A stretch of DNA of 64,000 bases from Balaenoptera acutorostrata (GCF_949987535.1 NC_080073.1:21200116-21264115); one strand, 5' to 3'; shown: positions 10,606 through 22,090, counted from the stretch's first letter. Notes: a model not told the origin generated them from the letters alone. A program made the numbers and translations.

Positions 10606-13600
10606 ATGGTCATAGGAACATACATATCGATAATTACCTTAAACGTGAATGGATTAAATGCCCCAACCAAAAGACATAGACTGGCTGAATGGATACAAAA
10701 ACAAGACCCATATATATGCTGTCTACAAGAGACCCACTTCAGACCTAGGGACACATACAGACTGAAAGTGAGGGGATGGAAAAAGATATTCCATGCAAAT
10801 GGAAATCAAAAGAAAGCTGGAGTAGCAGTACTCATATCAGATAAAATAGACTTTAAAATAAAGAATGTTACAAGAGACAAGGAAGGACACTACATAATGA
10901 TCAAGGGAGCAATCCAAGAAGAAGATATAACAATTATAAATATATATGCACCCAACATAGGAGCACCTCAATACATAAGGCAACTGCTAACAGCTATAAA
11001 AGAGGAAATCGACAGTAACACAATAATAGTGGGGGACTTTAACACCTCACTTACATCAATGGACAGATCATCCAAACAGTAAGTTAATAAGGAAACAGAA
11101 GCGTTAAATGACACAATAGACCAGATAGATTTAGTTGATATTTATAGGACATTCCATCCAAAAACAACAGATTACACGTTCTTCTCAAGTGCGCACGGAA
11201 CATTCTCCAGGATAGATCACATCTTGCGTCACAAATCAAGCCTCAGTAAATTTAAGAAAATTGAAATCATATCAAGCATCTTTTCTGACCACAACGCTAT
11301 GAGATTAGAAATGAATTACAGGGAAAAAAACGTAAAAAAGACAAACACATGGAGGCTAAACAATACATTACTAAATAACCAAGAGATGACTGAAGAAATC
11401 AAAGAGGAAATCAAAAAATACCTAGAGACAAATGACAATGAAAACACGACGACCCAAAACCTATGGGATGCAGCAAAAGCAGTTCTAAGAGGGAAGTTTA
11501 TAGCTATACAAGCCTACCTAAAGAAACAAGAAAAATCTCAAGTAAACAATCTAACCTTACACCTAAAGAAACTAGAGAAAGAAGAACAAACAAAACCCAA
11601 AGTTAGCAGAAGGAAAAAAATCATAAAGATCAGAGCAGAAATAAATGAAATAGAAACAAAGAAAACAATAGCAAAGATCAATAAAGCTAAAAGTTGGTTC
11701 TTTGAGAAGATAAACAAAATTGATAAGCCATTAGCCAGACCCATCAAGAAAAAGAGGGAGAGGACTCAAATCAATAAAATCAGAAATGAAAAAGGAGAAG
11801 TTACAACAGACACTGCAGAAATACAAAGCATCCTAAGAGACTACTACAAGCAACTTTATGCCAATAAAATGGACAACCTGGAAGAAATGGACAAATTTTT
11901 AGAAAGGTATAACCTTCCAAGACTGAACCAGGAAGAAATAGAAAATATGAACAGACCAATCACAAGTAATGAAATTGAAACTGTGATTAAAAATCTTCCA
12001 ACAAACAAAAGTCCAGGACCAGATGGCTTCACAGGTGAATTCTATCAAACATTTAGAGAAGAGCTAACACCTATCCTTCTCAAACTCTTCCAAAAAACTG
12101 CAGAGGAAGGAACACTCCCAAACTCATTCTATGAGGCTACCATCACCCTGATACCAAAACCAGACAAAGACACTACAAAAAAAGAAAATTACAGACCAAT
12201 ATCACTGATGAATATAGATGCAAAAATCCTCAACAAAATACTAGCAAACAGAATCCAACAACACATTAAAAGGATCATACACCACGATCAAGTGGGATTT
12301 ATCCCAGGGATGCAAGGATTCTTCAATATACGCAAATCAATCAATGTGATACACCATATTAACAAATTGAAGAAGAAAAACCATATGATCATCTCAATAG
12401 ATGCAGAAAAAGCTTTTGACAAAATTCAACACCCATTTCTGATAAAAACTCTCCAGAAAGTGGGCATAGAGAGAACCTACCTCAACATAATAAAGGCCAT
12501 ATATCACAAACCCACAGCAAACATCATTCTCAATGGTGAAAAACTGAAAGCATTTCCTCTGAGATCAGGAACGAGACAAGGATGTCCACTCTCACCACTA
12601 TTATTCAACATAATTCTGGAAGTCCTAGCCACGGCAATCAGAGAAGAAAAAGAAGTAAAAGGAATACAAATTGGAAAAGAAGAAGTAAAACTGTCACTCT
12701 TTGCGGATGACATGATACTATACATAGAGAATCCTAAAACTGCCACCAGAAAACTGCTAGAGCTAATTAATGAATATGGTAAAGTTGCAGGATACAAAAT
12801 TAATGCACAGAAATCTCTTGCATTCCTATACACTAATGATGAAAAATCGGAAAGAGAAATTATGGAAACACTCCCATTTACCATTGCAACATAAAGAATA
12901 AAATACCTAGGAATGAACCTACCTAGGGAGACAAAAGACCTGTATGCAGAAAACTATAAGACACTGATGAAAGAAATTAAAGATGATACCAACAGATGGA
13001 GAGATATACCATGTTCTTGGATTGGAAGAATCAACATTGTGAAAATGAGTATACTACCCAAAGCAATCTACAGATTCAATGCAATCCCTATCAAATTACC
13101 AATGGCATTTTTTACGGAGTTAGAACAAATCATCTTAAAATTTGTATGGAGACACAAAAGACCCCGAAGAGCCAAAGCAGTCTTGAGGGAAAAAAATGGA
13201 GCTGGAGGAATCAGACTCCCTGACTTCAGACTATACTACAAAGCTACAGTAATCAAGACAATATGGTACTGGCACAAAAACAGAAACATAGATCAATGGA
13301 ACAAGATAGAAAGCCCAGAGATTAACCCACGCACCTATGGTCAACTAATCTATGACAAAGGAGGCAAAGATATACGATGGAGAAAAGACAGTCTCTTCAA
13401 TAAGTGGTGCTGGGAAAACTGGACAGCTATATGTAAAAGAATGAAATTAGAATACTCCCTAACACCATACACAAAAATAAACTCAAAATGGATTAGAGAC
13501 CTAAATATAAGACTGGGCACTATAAAACTCTTAGAGGAAAACATAGGAAGAACACTCTTTGACATAAATCACAGCAAGATCTTTTTTGATCCACCTCCTA

Positions 13601-14424
13601 GAGTAATGGAAATAAAAACAAAAATAAACAAATGGGACCTAATGAAACTTCAAAGCTTTTGCACAGCAAAGGAAACCATAAACAAGACGAAAAGACAACC
13701 CTCAGAATGGGAGAAAATATTTGCAAATGAATCAACGGACAAAGGATTAATCTCCAAAATATATAAACAGCTCATTCAGCTCAATATTAAAGAAACAAAC
13801 ACCCCAATCCAAAAATGGGCAGAAGACCTAAATAGACATTTCTCCAAAGAAGACATACAGATGGCCACGAAGCACATGAAAGGATGCTCAACATCACTAA
13901 TTATTAGAGAAATGCAAATCAAAACTACAATGAGGTATCACCTCACTCCTGTTAGAATGGGCATCATCAGAAAATCTACAAACAACAAATGCTGGAGAGG
14001 GTGTGGAGAAAAGGGAACCCTCTTGCACTGTTGGTGGGAATGTAAACTGATACAGCCACTATGGAGAACAATATGGAGGTTCCTTAAAAAACTAAAAATA
14101 GAATTACCATACGACCCAGCAATCCCACTACTGGGCATATACCCAGAGAAAACCGTAATTCAAAAAGACACATGCACCCGAATGTTCATTGCAGCACTAT
14201 TTACAATAGCCAGGTCATGGAAGCAACCTAAATGCCCATCGACAGACGAATGGATAAAGAAGATGTGGTACATATATACAATGGAATATTACTCAGCCAT
14301 AAAAAGGAATGAAATTGAGTCATTTGTTGAGACGTGGATGGATCTAGAGACTGTCATACAGAGTGAAGTAAGTCAGAAAGAGAAAAACAAATATCGTATA
14401 TTAACGCATGTATGTGGAACCTAG
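10606..14424 (+). pseudogene. L1 ORF2 (endonuclease-reverse transcriptase), two in-frame stops
   Basis: One frame of 1273 codons, the usual L1 ORF2 length, interrupted only by TAA at 11080-11082 (codon 159) and TAA at 12892-12894 (codon 763). The N-terminal APE-type endonuclease shows LNVNGLN, CLQETHF, GDFN, a RIDH block (about 11212) and SDHN (about 11287). The reverse transcriptase shows [20 protein letters not shown] (motif A), [14 protein letters not shown] (motif B) and the catalytic FADDMILY (12700-12723, codons 699-706). A C-terminal CX3CX7HX4C cysteine motif lies at about 13990-14046. The first stop cuts off the end of the endonuclease; the second falls after the catalytic RT motifs. 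ORF2p makes the nick and reverse-transcribes L1 RNA in cis; this copy cannot make it whole. Confidence 0.95.
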
Positions 14425-14537
14425 AAAAATGGTACAGATGAGCCGGTTTGCATGGCAGAAGTTGAGACACAGATGTAGAGAATGGACATATGGACACCAA
14501 AGGGGGAAAACTGCGGTGGGGTGGGGATGGTGGTGTG
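14425..14537 (+). other. L1 3' UTR start with G-rich tract, cut short
   Basis: L1-like wording ('gaaaaatggtacagatgagcc', then a G-rich run at 14502-14537) breaks off at about 14537. The usual remainder of this L1 3' UTR, as seen in the fragment at 6060-6270 (tactgtatagcacagggaac ...), is missing, and no poly-A lies at the junction. Confidence 0.75.
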
Positions 14538-15342
14538 GTTTCAGACATTACATGAAATTTCTAAAAATCTTATATTTGTATTTGTATGGAAATATGTATG
14601 GAAATATGTTAATATAAATGTTTCAGACATTACATGAAATTTCTAAAAATCTTATATGTTCTGGTATAATGTTATAAGTAATAATCCTAGTTATTACTTT
14701 AAAATGTATATCTCAGAAATAACTAATTTTCTTGTCAACTGCATTATTATGAATTTTCATCAAATCCTTAACTGTGGTCATTTTTAAGTCTTTTGTCATT
14801 TACAGACAGTTCTGGGTGTACTCTGATGCTTTTGTAAATATATTCCTATAAAAGGGTTTCATCTTCAAGAAATTCATGGAAAAGACTCTGACAAGTACAG
14901 GTTTCTGGTAACTGACTGTACTGCTGAACTGAATGAATAAGCATTTTCAGAACTCTAATGAAAAACTGATGAACTCATAAAAGTGCTAAAAAAAGATCAA
15001 GATGAAAAAAAAAATTACATGGGACTGAGTGAACTGATGAGGATGAGTATAATTTTTGTGACTTTCTGTCTGAATTAAAAAAAAAAAAATCCCACAAGGT
15101 CTCAGAGGCAAAGAATATACAAATCAATTTTCACTGCAAAGTAAAGGAGCTGTTACAGTGGAGGATTACTGGACTGAATGTCAATATTATGACATAGTAT
15201 GAGTGTGTTTCATGTTTGGTAATTGCAATCATTGTTGCTTTTGTTGTGGTCATCCATGTACAATGCTTGGTGTCAGTCTATTTATCTCTTGTAAAAATAA
15301 AATACAGTGTGTGTGTGTGAAAAATAAAAGCAGCTTTTTAAG
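14538..15342 (+). other. Non-L1 segment resembling an mRNA 3' UTR, fused to L1
   Basis: About 800 bp, AT-rich, no L1 wording, ending in a textbook poly-A site: AATAAA at 15323-15328 and A's from 15343, 15 nt downstream; a second AATAAA lies at 15296-15301. A (GT)n run precedes the last signal. The first 37 nt (14538-14574, starting GTTTCAGACATTACATG) occur again at 14620-14656, an internal duplication with an 82-bp period. I could not identify the donor transcript. Template switching between L1 RNA and another mRNA, or splicing/readthrough of an L1 into a downstream 3' exon, are the likely origins. Confidence 0.65.
15323..15328 (+). terminator. Poly-A signal used by the chimeric L1 transcript
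   Basis: AATAAA, 15 nt before the 3' A-run (15343-15354, merging with the target duplication). Its position at the exact end of the insertion shows that it was the signal used in the transcript that was copied. Confidence 0.8.
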
Positions 15343-15352
15343 AAAAAAAAAA

Positions 15353-15369
15353 AAGAAAGACAAAGGAGA
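15353..15369 (+). repeat. Right 17-bp target-site duplication of chimeric L1
   Basis: Exact copy of 8426-8442, directly after the poly-A tail, as expected of target-primed reverse transcription. Confidence 0.93.
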
Positions 15370-15684
15370 AAGACTTTATAGGATGATTTTCAATAAATGG
15401 TAATCAGCTGATTTGAAACGTTCCTAAAGAGAAGGCAAAAGAAATGGGTAAACTACTGCATGTACAATTCGAGGCAAGTTTATAGACTTGTTCCTCTAGA
15501 TGTGGCTCCTGCCTACCGGAGCCACAGTCAACCATGGGGACTTAATTAGAATGCTGGTTCTTGGGGCTCTGAATTTATGATTCAGACTCTTTGGGGTTGA
15601 GGTTCAGAAATCTGAATTTTAAATCATCATCATAAGTATGTTTCATGTACACCTGTATGGACAGACAGGTGTCCCCCAATGATT

Positions 15685-16171
15685 TCCTGCCTTGGGGTGT
15701 CCACACCTTTGTGTAATCTCCTCCTTTTGAGTGCTGGCAGTACCAGTGACTTGCTTCTAACCAGTAGAATAGGGTAAAGCTGATGGTATGTTGCTCCCAT
15801 GATGATGTTACATTATATACGACATGTTAGAAGGAGGGAGAACTCTCCCATGTGAGAGGCTTTCTGGCAAGAATGATGGCAGTCTCTAGATACTGAGAGG
15901 GGTCCCTGACTGACAGCCACTAAGAAAACCAGTTATTTCAATCCTATGCATGCAAGAAAATGAATTCTGCTAACAACCTAAGGAAGCGTGGAGGAAACTC
16001 TTTCCCCAGCCGAGCCTCCAGATCAGAATGAAGCCCCAGCTCATGCTGGGATAGCAGACTGCTGAGACTCAGAAGGATTCCTGACCCAGAAACTGTGAGA
16101 TAATAAACATGTATTGTTTCAAGCTGCTAAATTGGTGGTAGTTTGTTACTCTGCAAAAGATAACTAATACA
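15685..16171 (+). mobile_element. MLT1-like (ERVL-MaLR) solo LTR
   Basis: Order typical of this LTR class: 'ttgtgtaatctcctcc', 'ccagtagaat', 'gaagccccagctcatgctgg', 'gattcctgacccagaaactg', the poly-A signal phrase 'tgagataataaacatgtattg', 'caagctgctaaattggtggta', ending 'gataactaatacaa'. Opposite orientation to the one at 7528. Non-coding. Confidence 0.75.
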
Positions 16172-16184
16172 ACACCTAAAACTT

Positions 16185-16400
16185 GAGAACAATGGCACCG
16201 TGGTAGAGGGCACAGGCTCTGGAAAAGACAGACCTGCTTTAAATCCTAGGTCTGCCACTTCTCAGCCTTGTGACCTTGGACAATAGCAAAACCTCTTTAG
16301 GCTTCAGTTTCCTCGTTTGTCATTGTGAGGGTCCAGTGAGGTAAGACCCGCCTAGCCTGAGCACAGGGCAAGCCACCCAGTAAGAGTCTAGCACATTCAA
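16185..16400 (+). repeat. MIR SINE relic
   Basis: MIR order: 'ggcacaggctctggaaa', 'aaatcctaggtctgccactt', 'cttgtgaccttggacaa', 'ggcttcagtttcctcgttt', 'gagggtccagtgaggt'. About full length. Confidence 0.8.
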
Positions 16401-17574
16401 TTACTTTCTTTATAAAAACTAGTCCAAAGTCTAACCTGGTCTAACAATGTAGACCATCAAAAACAGTTCCTCAGAGCGAAATTGGGAGTCCCTTCAGCAG
16501 GTATTTTTAGGATTGTCAAAACAGGCAGAGCAATAAGATCATTTAAGGTCCAACCAGATACCATCTGTCTACACAACTGAGTGATTAGCAGCCACCACTA
16601 GTATCACTTCTCAGATCAGATGCTAGGATGGGAACACAATGGATGACTGATTTGATCTGAAGTGGGGAGGATGGAAAGCATTCAAAAAGCAAGTGTGTGA
16701 ATAGACTAAAAATAGGCAGTTCTGTAATTCTTGACTGTGGTTCTTCCCAAAGGTAAAACAACCAACTCCGGAATGTTTTGAGAATTCCAAGTACCTCAGG
16801 TATAGGTCATTGGGCACTGGATGGCCTAGAAGAACAAATTATGCATCGCAGGTTAGGTGTCTAGGGAGACAGGTTCTGAAAAGATAGAGGCAGGAAGTTT
16901 ATCAGGGAGTGCTCTCGGGATCAGCTGTGTTCAGGGGGTGAGTGCAACAGAATAGGCAAAGGAGAAATCAAGCTGCAATTGCAATTTGAATCAAAAATCA
17001 ACATGCAATTATAGTTAAGACCTCAGCTCTGGACTCAGATGGCCCTTTAAGTCTCCCAAGTTGTGGTGGAGTATCACAGCTTTATCCTCTTGTATCCACC
17101 AGTCTTTGGACCCAGGCTGTCACTGAAAAGGGGCTTGACCTTTGGTAAGGGAACTTCCTCCAACCAAGGGAAATTTCTGGTGAGGGCTGACTATTGAGAG
17201 CTGTCAGACAGTAACCATCCTAGAGGGAGAGTCAGCGCCACACAGCACACCAACTACTAAAATACATGCTGCGTTTCAAACAATGTCTAGTATATGGTTG
17301 TTGTTACAATTTATTTTTGTTATAGTTCATTTAATGCATGCTGAGCTGCCAAGAGCACACTTTGTACTTAAATGGTAACTGCTGTTATAGTCTAAGGGGA
17401 AAAACTTATCATTGGTTATCTAGTCATCCATTCATTTGTTTTATAAAAAACCCTGAAAGCTGTTCATTTTTAAGAATATATAAAATACAAAATGAGGATA
17501 CTTAAAAATTGAGATGAAAGTAAAAAAGCCAAGGACAGTGGCACAATGTGACAACCCAATCTAAGTATCCTGCA
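16401..17574. other. No gene or repeat recognised
   Basis: Unique-looking non-coding sequence; nothing supported. Confidence 0.5.
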
Positions 17575-17765
17575 TTTTAAAATTTGTACTACTTAGCACC
17601 ATTTAGAACTATGTATTTATTTGCATGACGATTTATTTAATGCCTGACTCCTCTAGTCCAAAAGTTTCAGAGGATAGAATGTTTAAGAGCATCTCAAACC
17701 TCTAGCATAGTATTTGACATATTAATACTTGAATATTTGTTGAATGAATGCATGCATGAAAAAGG
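17575..17765 (+). repeat. L2 3' end relic
   Basis: 'atttatttgcatgacgattta', 'cctgactcctctagtccaaa', then the L2 terminal phrase 'atatttgttgaatgaatg'. Old LINE2 tail. Confidence 0.6.
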
Positions 17766-20333
17766 AAACAGAAACGAAGCTAAGAAAAGGGATGTCTTAA
17801 TAACCATTCCTGGGACTGAGAACTGATGAAAATTTTTCACCATAGGGATCACCATAAGGAGGATACTACCTAATGTCAGCAGCAAGCACCAAAACAACAC
17901 CCATAACATACATACAGTCACGTTCCGTGAGGCTGTTTCTGAGGGCTCTCCCATGATATACACCGATGGCTTCATAGGGAAGGGCTGTTAGCAACAGCAG
18001 GTAACCAGGTGTCTGCTGTTCTGGCTTGATCCAAACTACAACTTTAGAATGTCTGGAAGAGCAAATGGTTATATTCTCTGGCAACTATCTACAGCCCTGA
18101 CTCTCAGCCAATGTGTCATACACACTCATGTCCTGAAAAGATTTCATGGATGTGCTGTGAAATCGTGTGTCCAATATCTAGAATTATATTGAGTGTGGTT
18201 ATGGCAATTGAATGCTGAGCCCAGTGGGTCACAGGACGCCATGTAGAAGGAGGTACAATTTATTGCAAGACCAGAAGAAAGAGAGTGGCTTATGCTCCTC
18301 TCTTTCCAAGTTCATAGTCAGTGACTTCATGCTGGTCACTGAAAATCAGCCCTGGTGGGAGTATTTACACCGTGGCAATCAGCAAACCTACAAATAAGGC
18401 TTTTATTTTTCCTTCAAAGAGTCAATTTACCAGTACACCACTACACGTCACTTAAAGTGAAGCCTGGGATGGATCAAGACGGAGTGATAAACGTGTTTCT
18501 TCAGTATATAAGGGAGCATACTTAGAGCTGATGACAGTTCTACCCAAACTGCAATACAGCACAAAGAAATAAGACAAGTAGCGTTCTAGACGCTCTAAGA
18601 TGAGGTTTGCTGTAGCGGCGACAGTGGTGTAACCGTCCATAATTTGTGTAGTGCCATTTTCAGGCTTCTAATTCCCTTTAAGTAGGCTGCCAAAATTGCT
18701 CTGCCAGTGAAGTCTCACATCTCCACTGGACTAAAGAAAGACAGAGAGAGAAAACAGTTTAAAAACAGTGAGTAATTCACTAAATGGACATGCCCTCCAT
18801 GATCAGTCGAAGGTGGGAAACACTAATCCGTGTCCTTCAGTTGGTTCCCCATCCCTCGAGTTCCTCACAGAGTGAGAATCATCTTGTCCGGAGGTGTGAT
18901 TCTGGCATATAAAATGATGAATTTCTCAAACAACATGGCTCCTCAGTGCAAGCCAACTGCTTCATCTGGTGTCGACCACAGAACCAGCCATCTGTTCCAG
19001 GGCTGGAAGAAAAACTGCCTGTTGGTCTTAGTGATGGATAGAATAACACTGTACCTTATGGTTAACTTAAGGGATTTTTTTTTCAAGGGAATTTTGACTT
19101 TACACAAATTTGTTTAACCCCTGCAGAAGATGTGATTCCATGTACTAGAAAGCAGACAGAGAATACTGAATGGGATCTTAACTCTGGTCTGGGTGAACTC
19201 AGACCTGAATGACTCAGGGGAAACCTAACTGGAGTTCGGGGTCCTTTTAGCATCCTCTTGTGAAAGTTGAGAAAACTCTAGAGGATGTATGGAATGGAAG
19301 ACAATCCCATCACCACATAGAAGAGCAGGCAGAATAATCCTCTTAGGCAATCAAAACTGAAGGGCCTACTGTGCAGGGTGCCACCCTGATCATCACCAAA
19401 ACACTGGCATTTCATTACGTAACTGTCAGAGTAAATGTCAAAACACCGTCTCATAGAAAGCAAAGTCAATTTCCTTTAATTTAGCTCTGATTGCTTTGCA
19501 TATGAAGATGCAATATGCAGACATAATCCTGACAGCAGTCTACATTTTCTATCATATACTCATTACACTGGTCTAAATGGAACTTCAAAGTATAGCTGTC
19601 AAACAGGCCCATCTACACAAGAGGATTCTGTATCAATGAAGACAGAAAGTGCTGGCTACAGCCTTTTGGGTACATGGAATAGGAGCTACCAAGATTGAGG
19701 AGAATTATTTATGTCATAATTTTTTACCTTTCACATCTCTTCCTGTCTTTTCCACTTGGTTGGCACTATTTAACAGAGAGTAAATGGACAAAATTATGTG
19801 CCCAAAATGGCTCTTCACTACCTATCAATTACAGCATTGATTTTAATGACTCCTCAGAGTATACATGACTTGATATAAATTTTAGTTACAGAGCTCCCAG
19901 ACTGATTAACACATTTAAGCCACCAGAGGCTTAATGAGAAAAAAACCTAAAAACTTCAATTCAATTTAAAAGTCCATCTCCCCAGCCAATACACTGTCTT
20001 TTTGGGGTGGAGTTACCTGCCTGGTTTATGGCTGTAGATTTGACGAGGTCTGCTGGAGAATGTTCATTTAGTACAAAGGAATCTCGGGGGTTCACACAGG
20101 GACAGGATTTCCTGTCCCCTTAGAGGAGAAAAAGCAGGCTCAGACGGTGACATCTGAAATATGACCGCTCTAAAGAAGCTATGAGAACACCACCACCTCT
20201 GTTCTGGGGAGGTCAGGAAACTGTTCTTTAAGAACCAGTGGTGACTGGGCGGGGAGTGGAATAAAAACAAACTTGGCACAAACAATATTTAACTAATTAA
20301 TAGCATTTAGAAATAACAATAGGAATGGCTAAC
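17766..20333. other. No supported gene; minus-strand open segments of unknown meaning
   Basis: No named repeat. Minus-strand frames at 17694-17975 (93 codons, one hydrophobic stretch), 17866-18084 (72), 18452-18640 (62) and 19278-19469 (63) all lie on one strand. They lack recognisable domains, are in different frames and have no convincing splice borders. They could be chance frames, or remnants of an unrecognised retrocopy; I do not call a gene. Confidence 0.35.
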
Positions 20334-20341
20334 ATTTATTG

Positions 20342-20564
20342 CAGTGGCTTTCAAGCTTTTTGACTATGATTCACAGCGAGAAGTACATTTTACAAGGCAG
20401 CTCAAGATGTACAAACAGTAATGTGAATACATATAAAACAAACTTACATTTCATGAAACAATACCTGATACTTTCTATTCAATTCCGTTTTTAGTGCTGG
20501 TTATGACCCAATCAGTTGATTTCATGACCCACCAGTGAATCATGGCCTGCAGTCTGAAATACTG
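20342..20564 (+). mobile_element. hAT-type non-autonomous DNA transposon with terminal inverted repeats
   Basis: Begins CAGTGGCTTTCAAGC and ends GTCTGAAATACTG, imperfect inverted ends typical of hAT-Charlie elements. Flanked by ATTTATTG (20334-20341) and ATTTATAG (20565-20572), an 8-bp target duplication with one change. Internal wording includes 'agtacattttacaag' and 'gattcacagcgagaag' paired with 'catgacccaccagtgaatcatgg'. Non-coding. Confidence 0.75.
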
Positions 20565-20619
20565 ATTTATAGCATGCATATGATGAGCAGAGTCATAAAG
20601 ACCAAGATTAAGGCACGGT

Positions 20620-20830
20620 GATAAAATGTGCTCTGGAGCCAGACTCCCTCTATTTGAGTCCTGGCTCTTATGCATACAAGCAAGTTTCTTAACTTCAGTT
20701 TTTTCATCTGTAAAGTAGAATTACTACTCTGTCAGGAAGTTGTTGTGGAGATTTAATGATACAATACATGAAAAGTTCCTACAACAGTAGCCAGCACAGA
20801 GTAAGCATTCCGTAAGTGTTAGCCCTTTTG
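20620..20830 (+). repeat. MIR SINE relic
   Basis: 'gtgctctggagccagactcc', 'tgagtcctggctctta', 'ttaacttcagttttttcatctg', 'tagccagcacagagtaagca' in MIR order. Confidence 0.8.
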
Positions 20831-21174
20831 TTGATTATCTATGGCCACAATAGTTCTACATAAATTATCCCCAAACTCTAAGGCTAATTAATTTAGTTCA
20901 TGAGTCTGTGGGTTTCAGATCACCATTGGCTGATCAGCTCTGCTCCCTGGGTTTCACCTACCAACAGAATAGCTTAGTCATGTTCTTATGATGAAAGAGA
21001 GAGAGAGCCAGAGCAAGTTCAGTCTCCCAAGCATCATGTCTGCTAACATCCATTGGCCAAAGAAATGAGAAGTCAGAGTGGGAGGTCATTAGAATTGCAT
21101 GGTAAAGGGCATAGATATAAGGAGGGATAATAAGTCAGGGCCGCTTTTGCCATTAGCCAGAGTTATGATTATAA

Positions 21175-21254
21175 TCCTGGAGCCTCTCTCTCTCACTGTG
21201 CTAGGTGCTTTGCATTAATCAGGTTAAATCTTGACAACAATCCACTGCTATGAC
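21175..21254 (+). repeat. MIR relic, left part, interrupted
   Basis: 'ctgtgctaggtgctttgcatt' and 'ttgacaacaatccactgctatga' are the first half of a MIR core; the second half resumes at about 21915. Confidence 0.6.
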
Positions 21255-21905
21255 AATAAAGATTCTTGATTGCAAATGACAGAGTGCCCATATTAAATTT
21301 CAAGGAAAAATCTATTTATATGGGAAATAAACCAGTCAAAGTTACTTAATACGTCTGAGTTATGGTAAGGTTAGCTATGGGGACCCAAATGTGATCTTTG
21401 ATGCTCTGTCTCCCTCCATTTCTCAGCTGTTCCCTCCATTTCTCAGCTGTTTTCCTCTGTGCATTGGATCCACTGTGGAGACAGCTTTTCCATGAAGCCT
21501 CTTGTAGCAATGCCGGGTTTAAATCACTCTTATAGCTTATGCTTTAGATGCCCAGCCATCCTGGTGTGTCTAGGATTAAGAGGTTTCCTGGGATGTGGGA
21601 TATTCACTGCTGTAACTGAGTAAGCCCCAGGCAAATACAGATGAATTGGTCCTCCTACTTGCAACCCCAGAGGAAGAGAGGGCATTTTCCTAAATGGATT
21701 TGGCAGAAAAGTCCCTTGGTGGACTCTCATTGGCCTGCCCTGGATCATATGACTATTCCTGAACTAATGCCAATGGTCAAGAAGATGAAGTCTCTGGCCA
21801 AGATTAGGTCATTTTCCAACCTGTCGTGGAGTTAACTCTTTCTGAATCTTATGAAAAATGGGTGGACAAGATAGATACCCAAAGGAAAGGATCCAGGATA
21901 TACAA
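21255..21905 (-). mobile_element. Ancient LTR-like element inserted into a MIR
   Basis: Splits a MIR in two. Reversed, it gives 'attagttcaggaatagtcat', 'ccagggcaggccaatgagag' and a terminal 'gcaatcaagaatctttattg', the same order as the element at 58630-59060 ('attggttcaggatgg', 'cagcctgagccaatgagaat'). Probably an ERVL/MaLR-class LTR; family not certain. Contains an exact tandem 20-mer pair at 21411-21450. Confidence 0.45.
21411..21450. repeat. Exact tandem duplication, 2 x 20 bp
   Basis: TCCCTCCATTTCTCAGCTGT occurs twice in a row. Lies inside the older LTR-like element, so it is a later local duplication. Confidence 0.95.
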
Positions 21906-21914
21906 ACAATGTAA

Positions 21915-22090
21915 GTCACTGGAGTACTGTTGTTACCATTTTATAGATGAAGAAATAAAACCTCCAAAAAATAGAGTCTCTGAGAGGTTTAGTGACTTTC
22001 CAAGGTCACATAACAAAGAGAGTAGCTGAGCCAGGATTTGAACCACGATATTTCTGGCTTTAAAGTCTGCACTCTTTCCACTGCCCAGGC
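21915..22090 (+). repeat. MIR relic, right part
   Basis: 'ttaccattttatagatgaag', 'gactttccaaggtcacataac', 'gagccaggatttgaacc', 'ctgcactctttccactgc': the second half of the MIR begun at 21175. Confidence 0.8.

Larger units (their letters stand above)
8443..15352 (+). mobile_element. Full-length L1 in a chimeric insertion (5' and 3' non-L1 parts)
   Basis: A 6.9-kb plus-strand retrotransposition product bounded by an exact 17-bp target duplication. Order: 303 bp of non-L1 DNA (8443-8745), L1 5' UTR (8746-9642), ORF1 (9643-10547), 58-nt spacer, ORF2 (10606-14424), the start of the L1 3' UTR including its G-rich tract (to about 14537), then about 800 bp not resembling L1 that ends in AATAAA and poly-A. 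The presence of both extra parts inside the duplication says they arrived with the L1 in one insertion event. Only three coding lesions are visible in about 4.7 kb, so the copy is fairly young but not autonomous. Confidence 0.9.
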
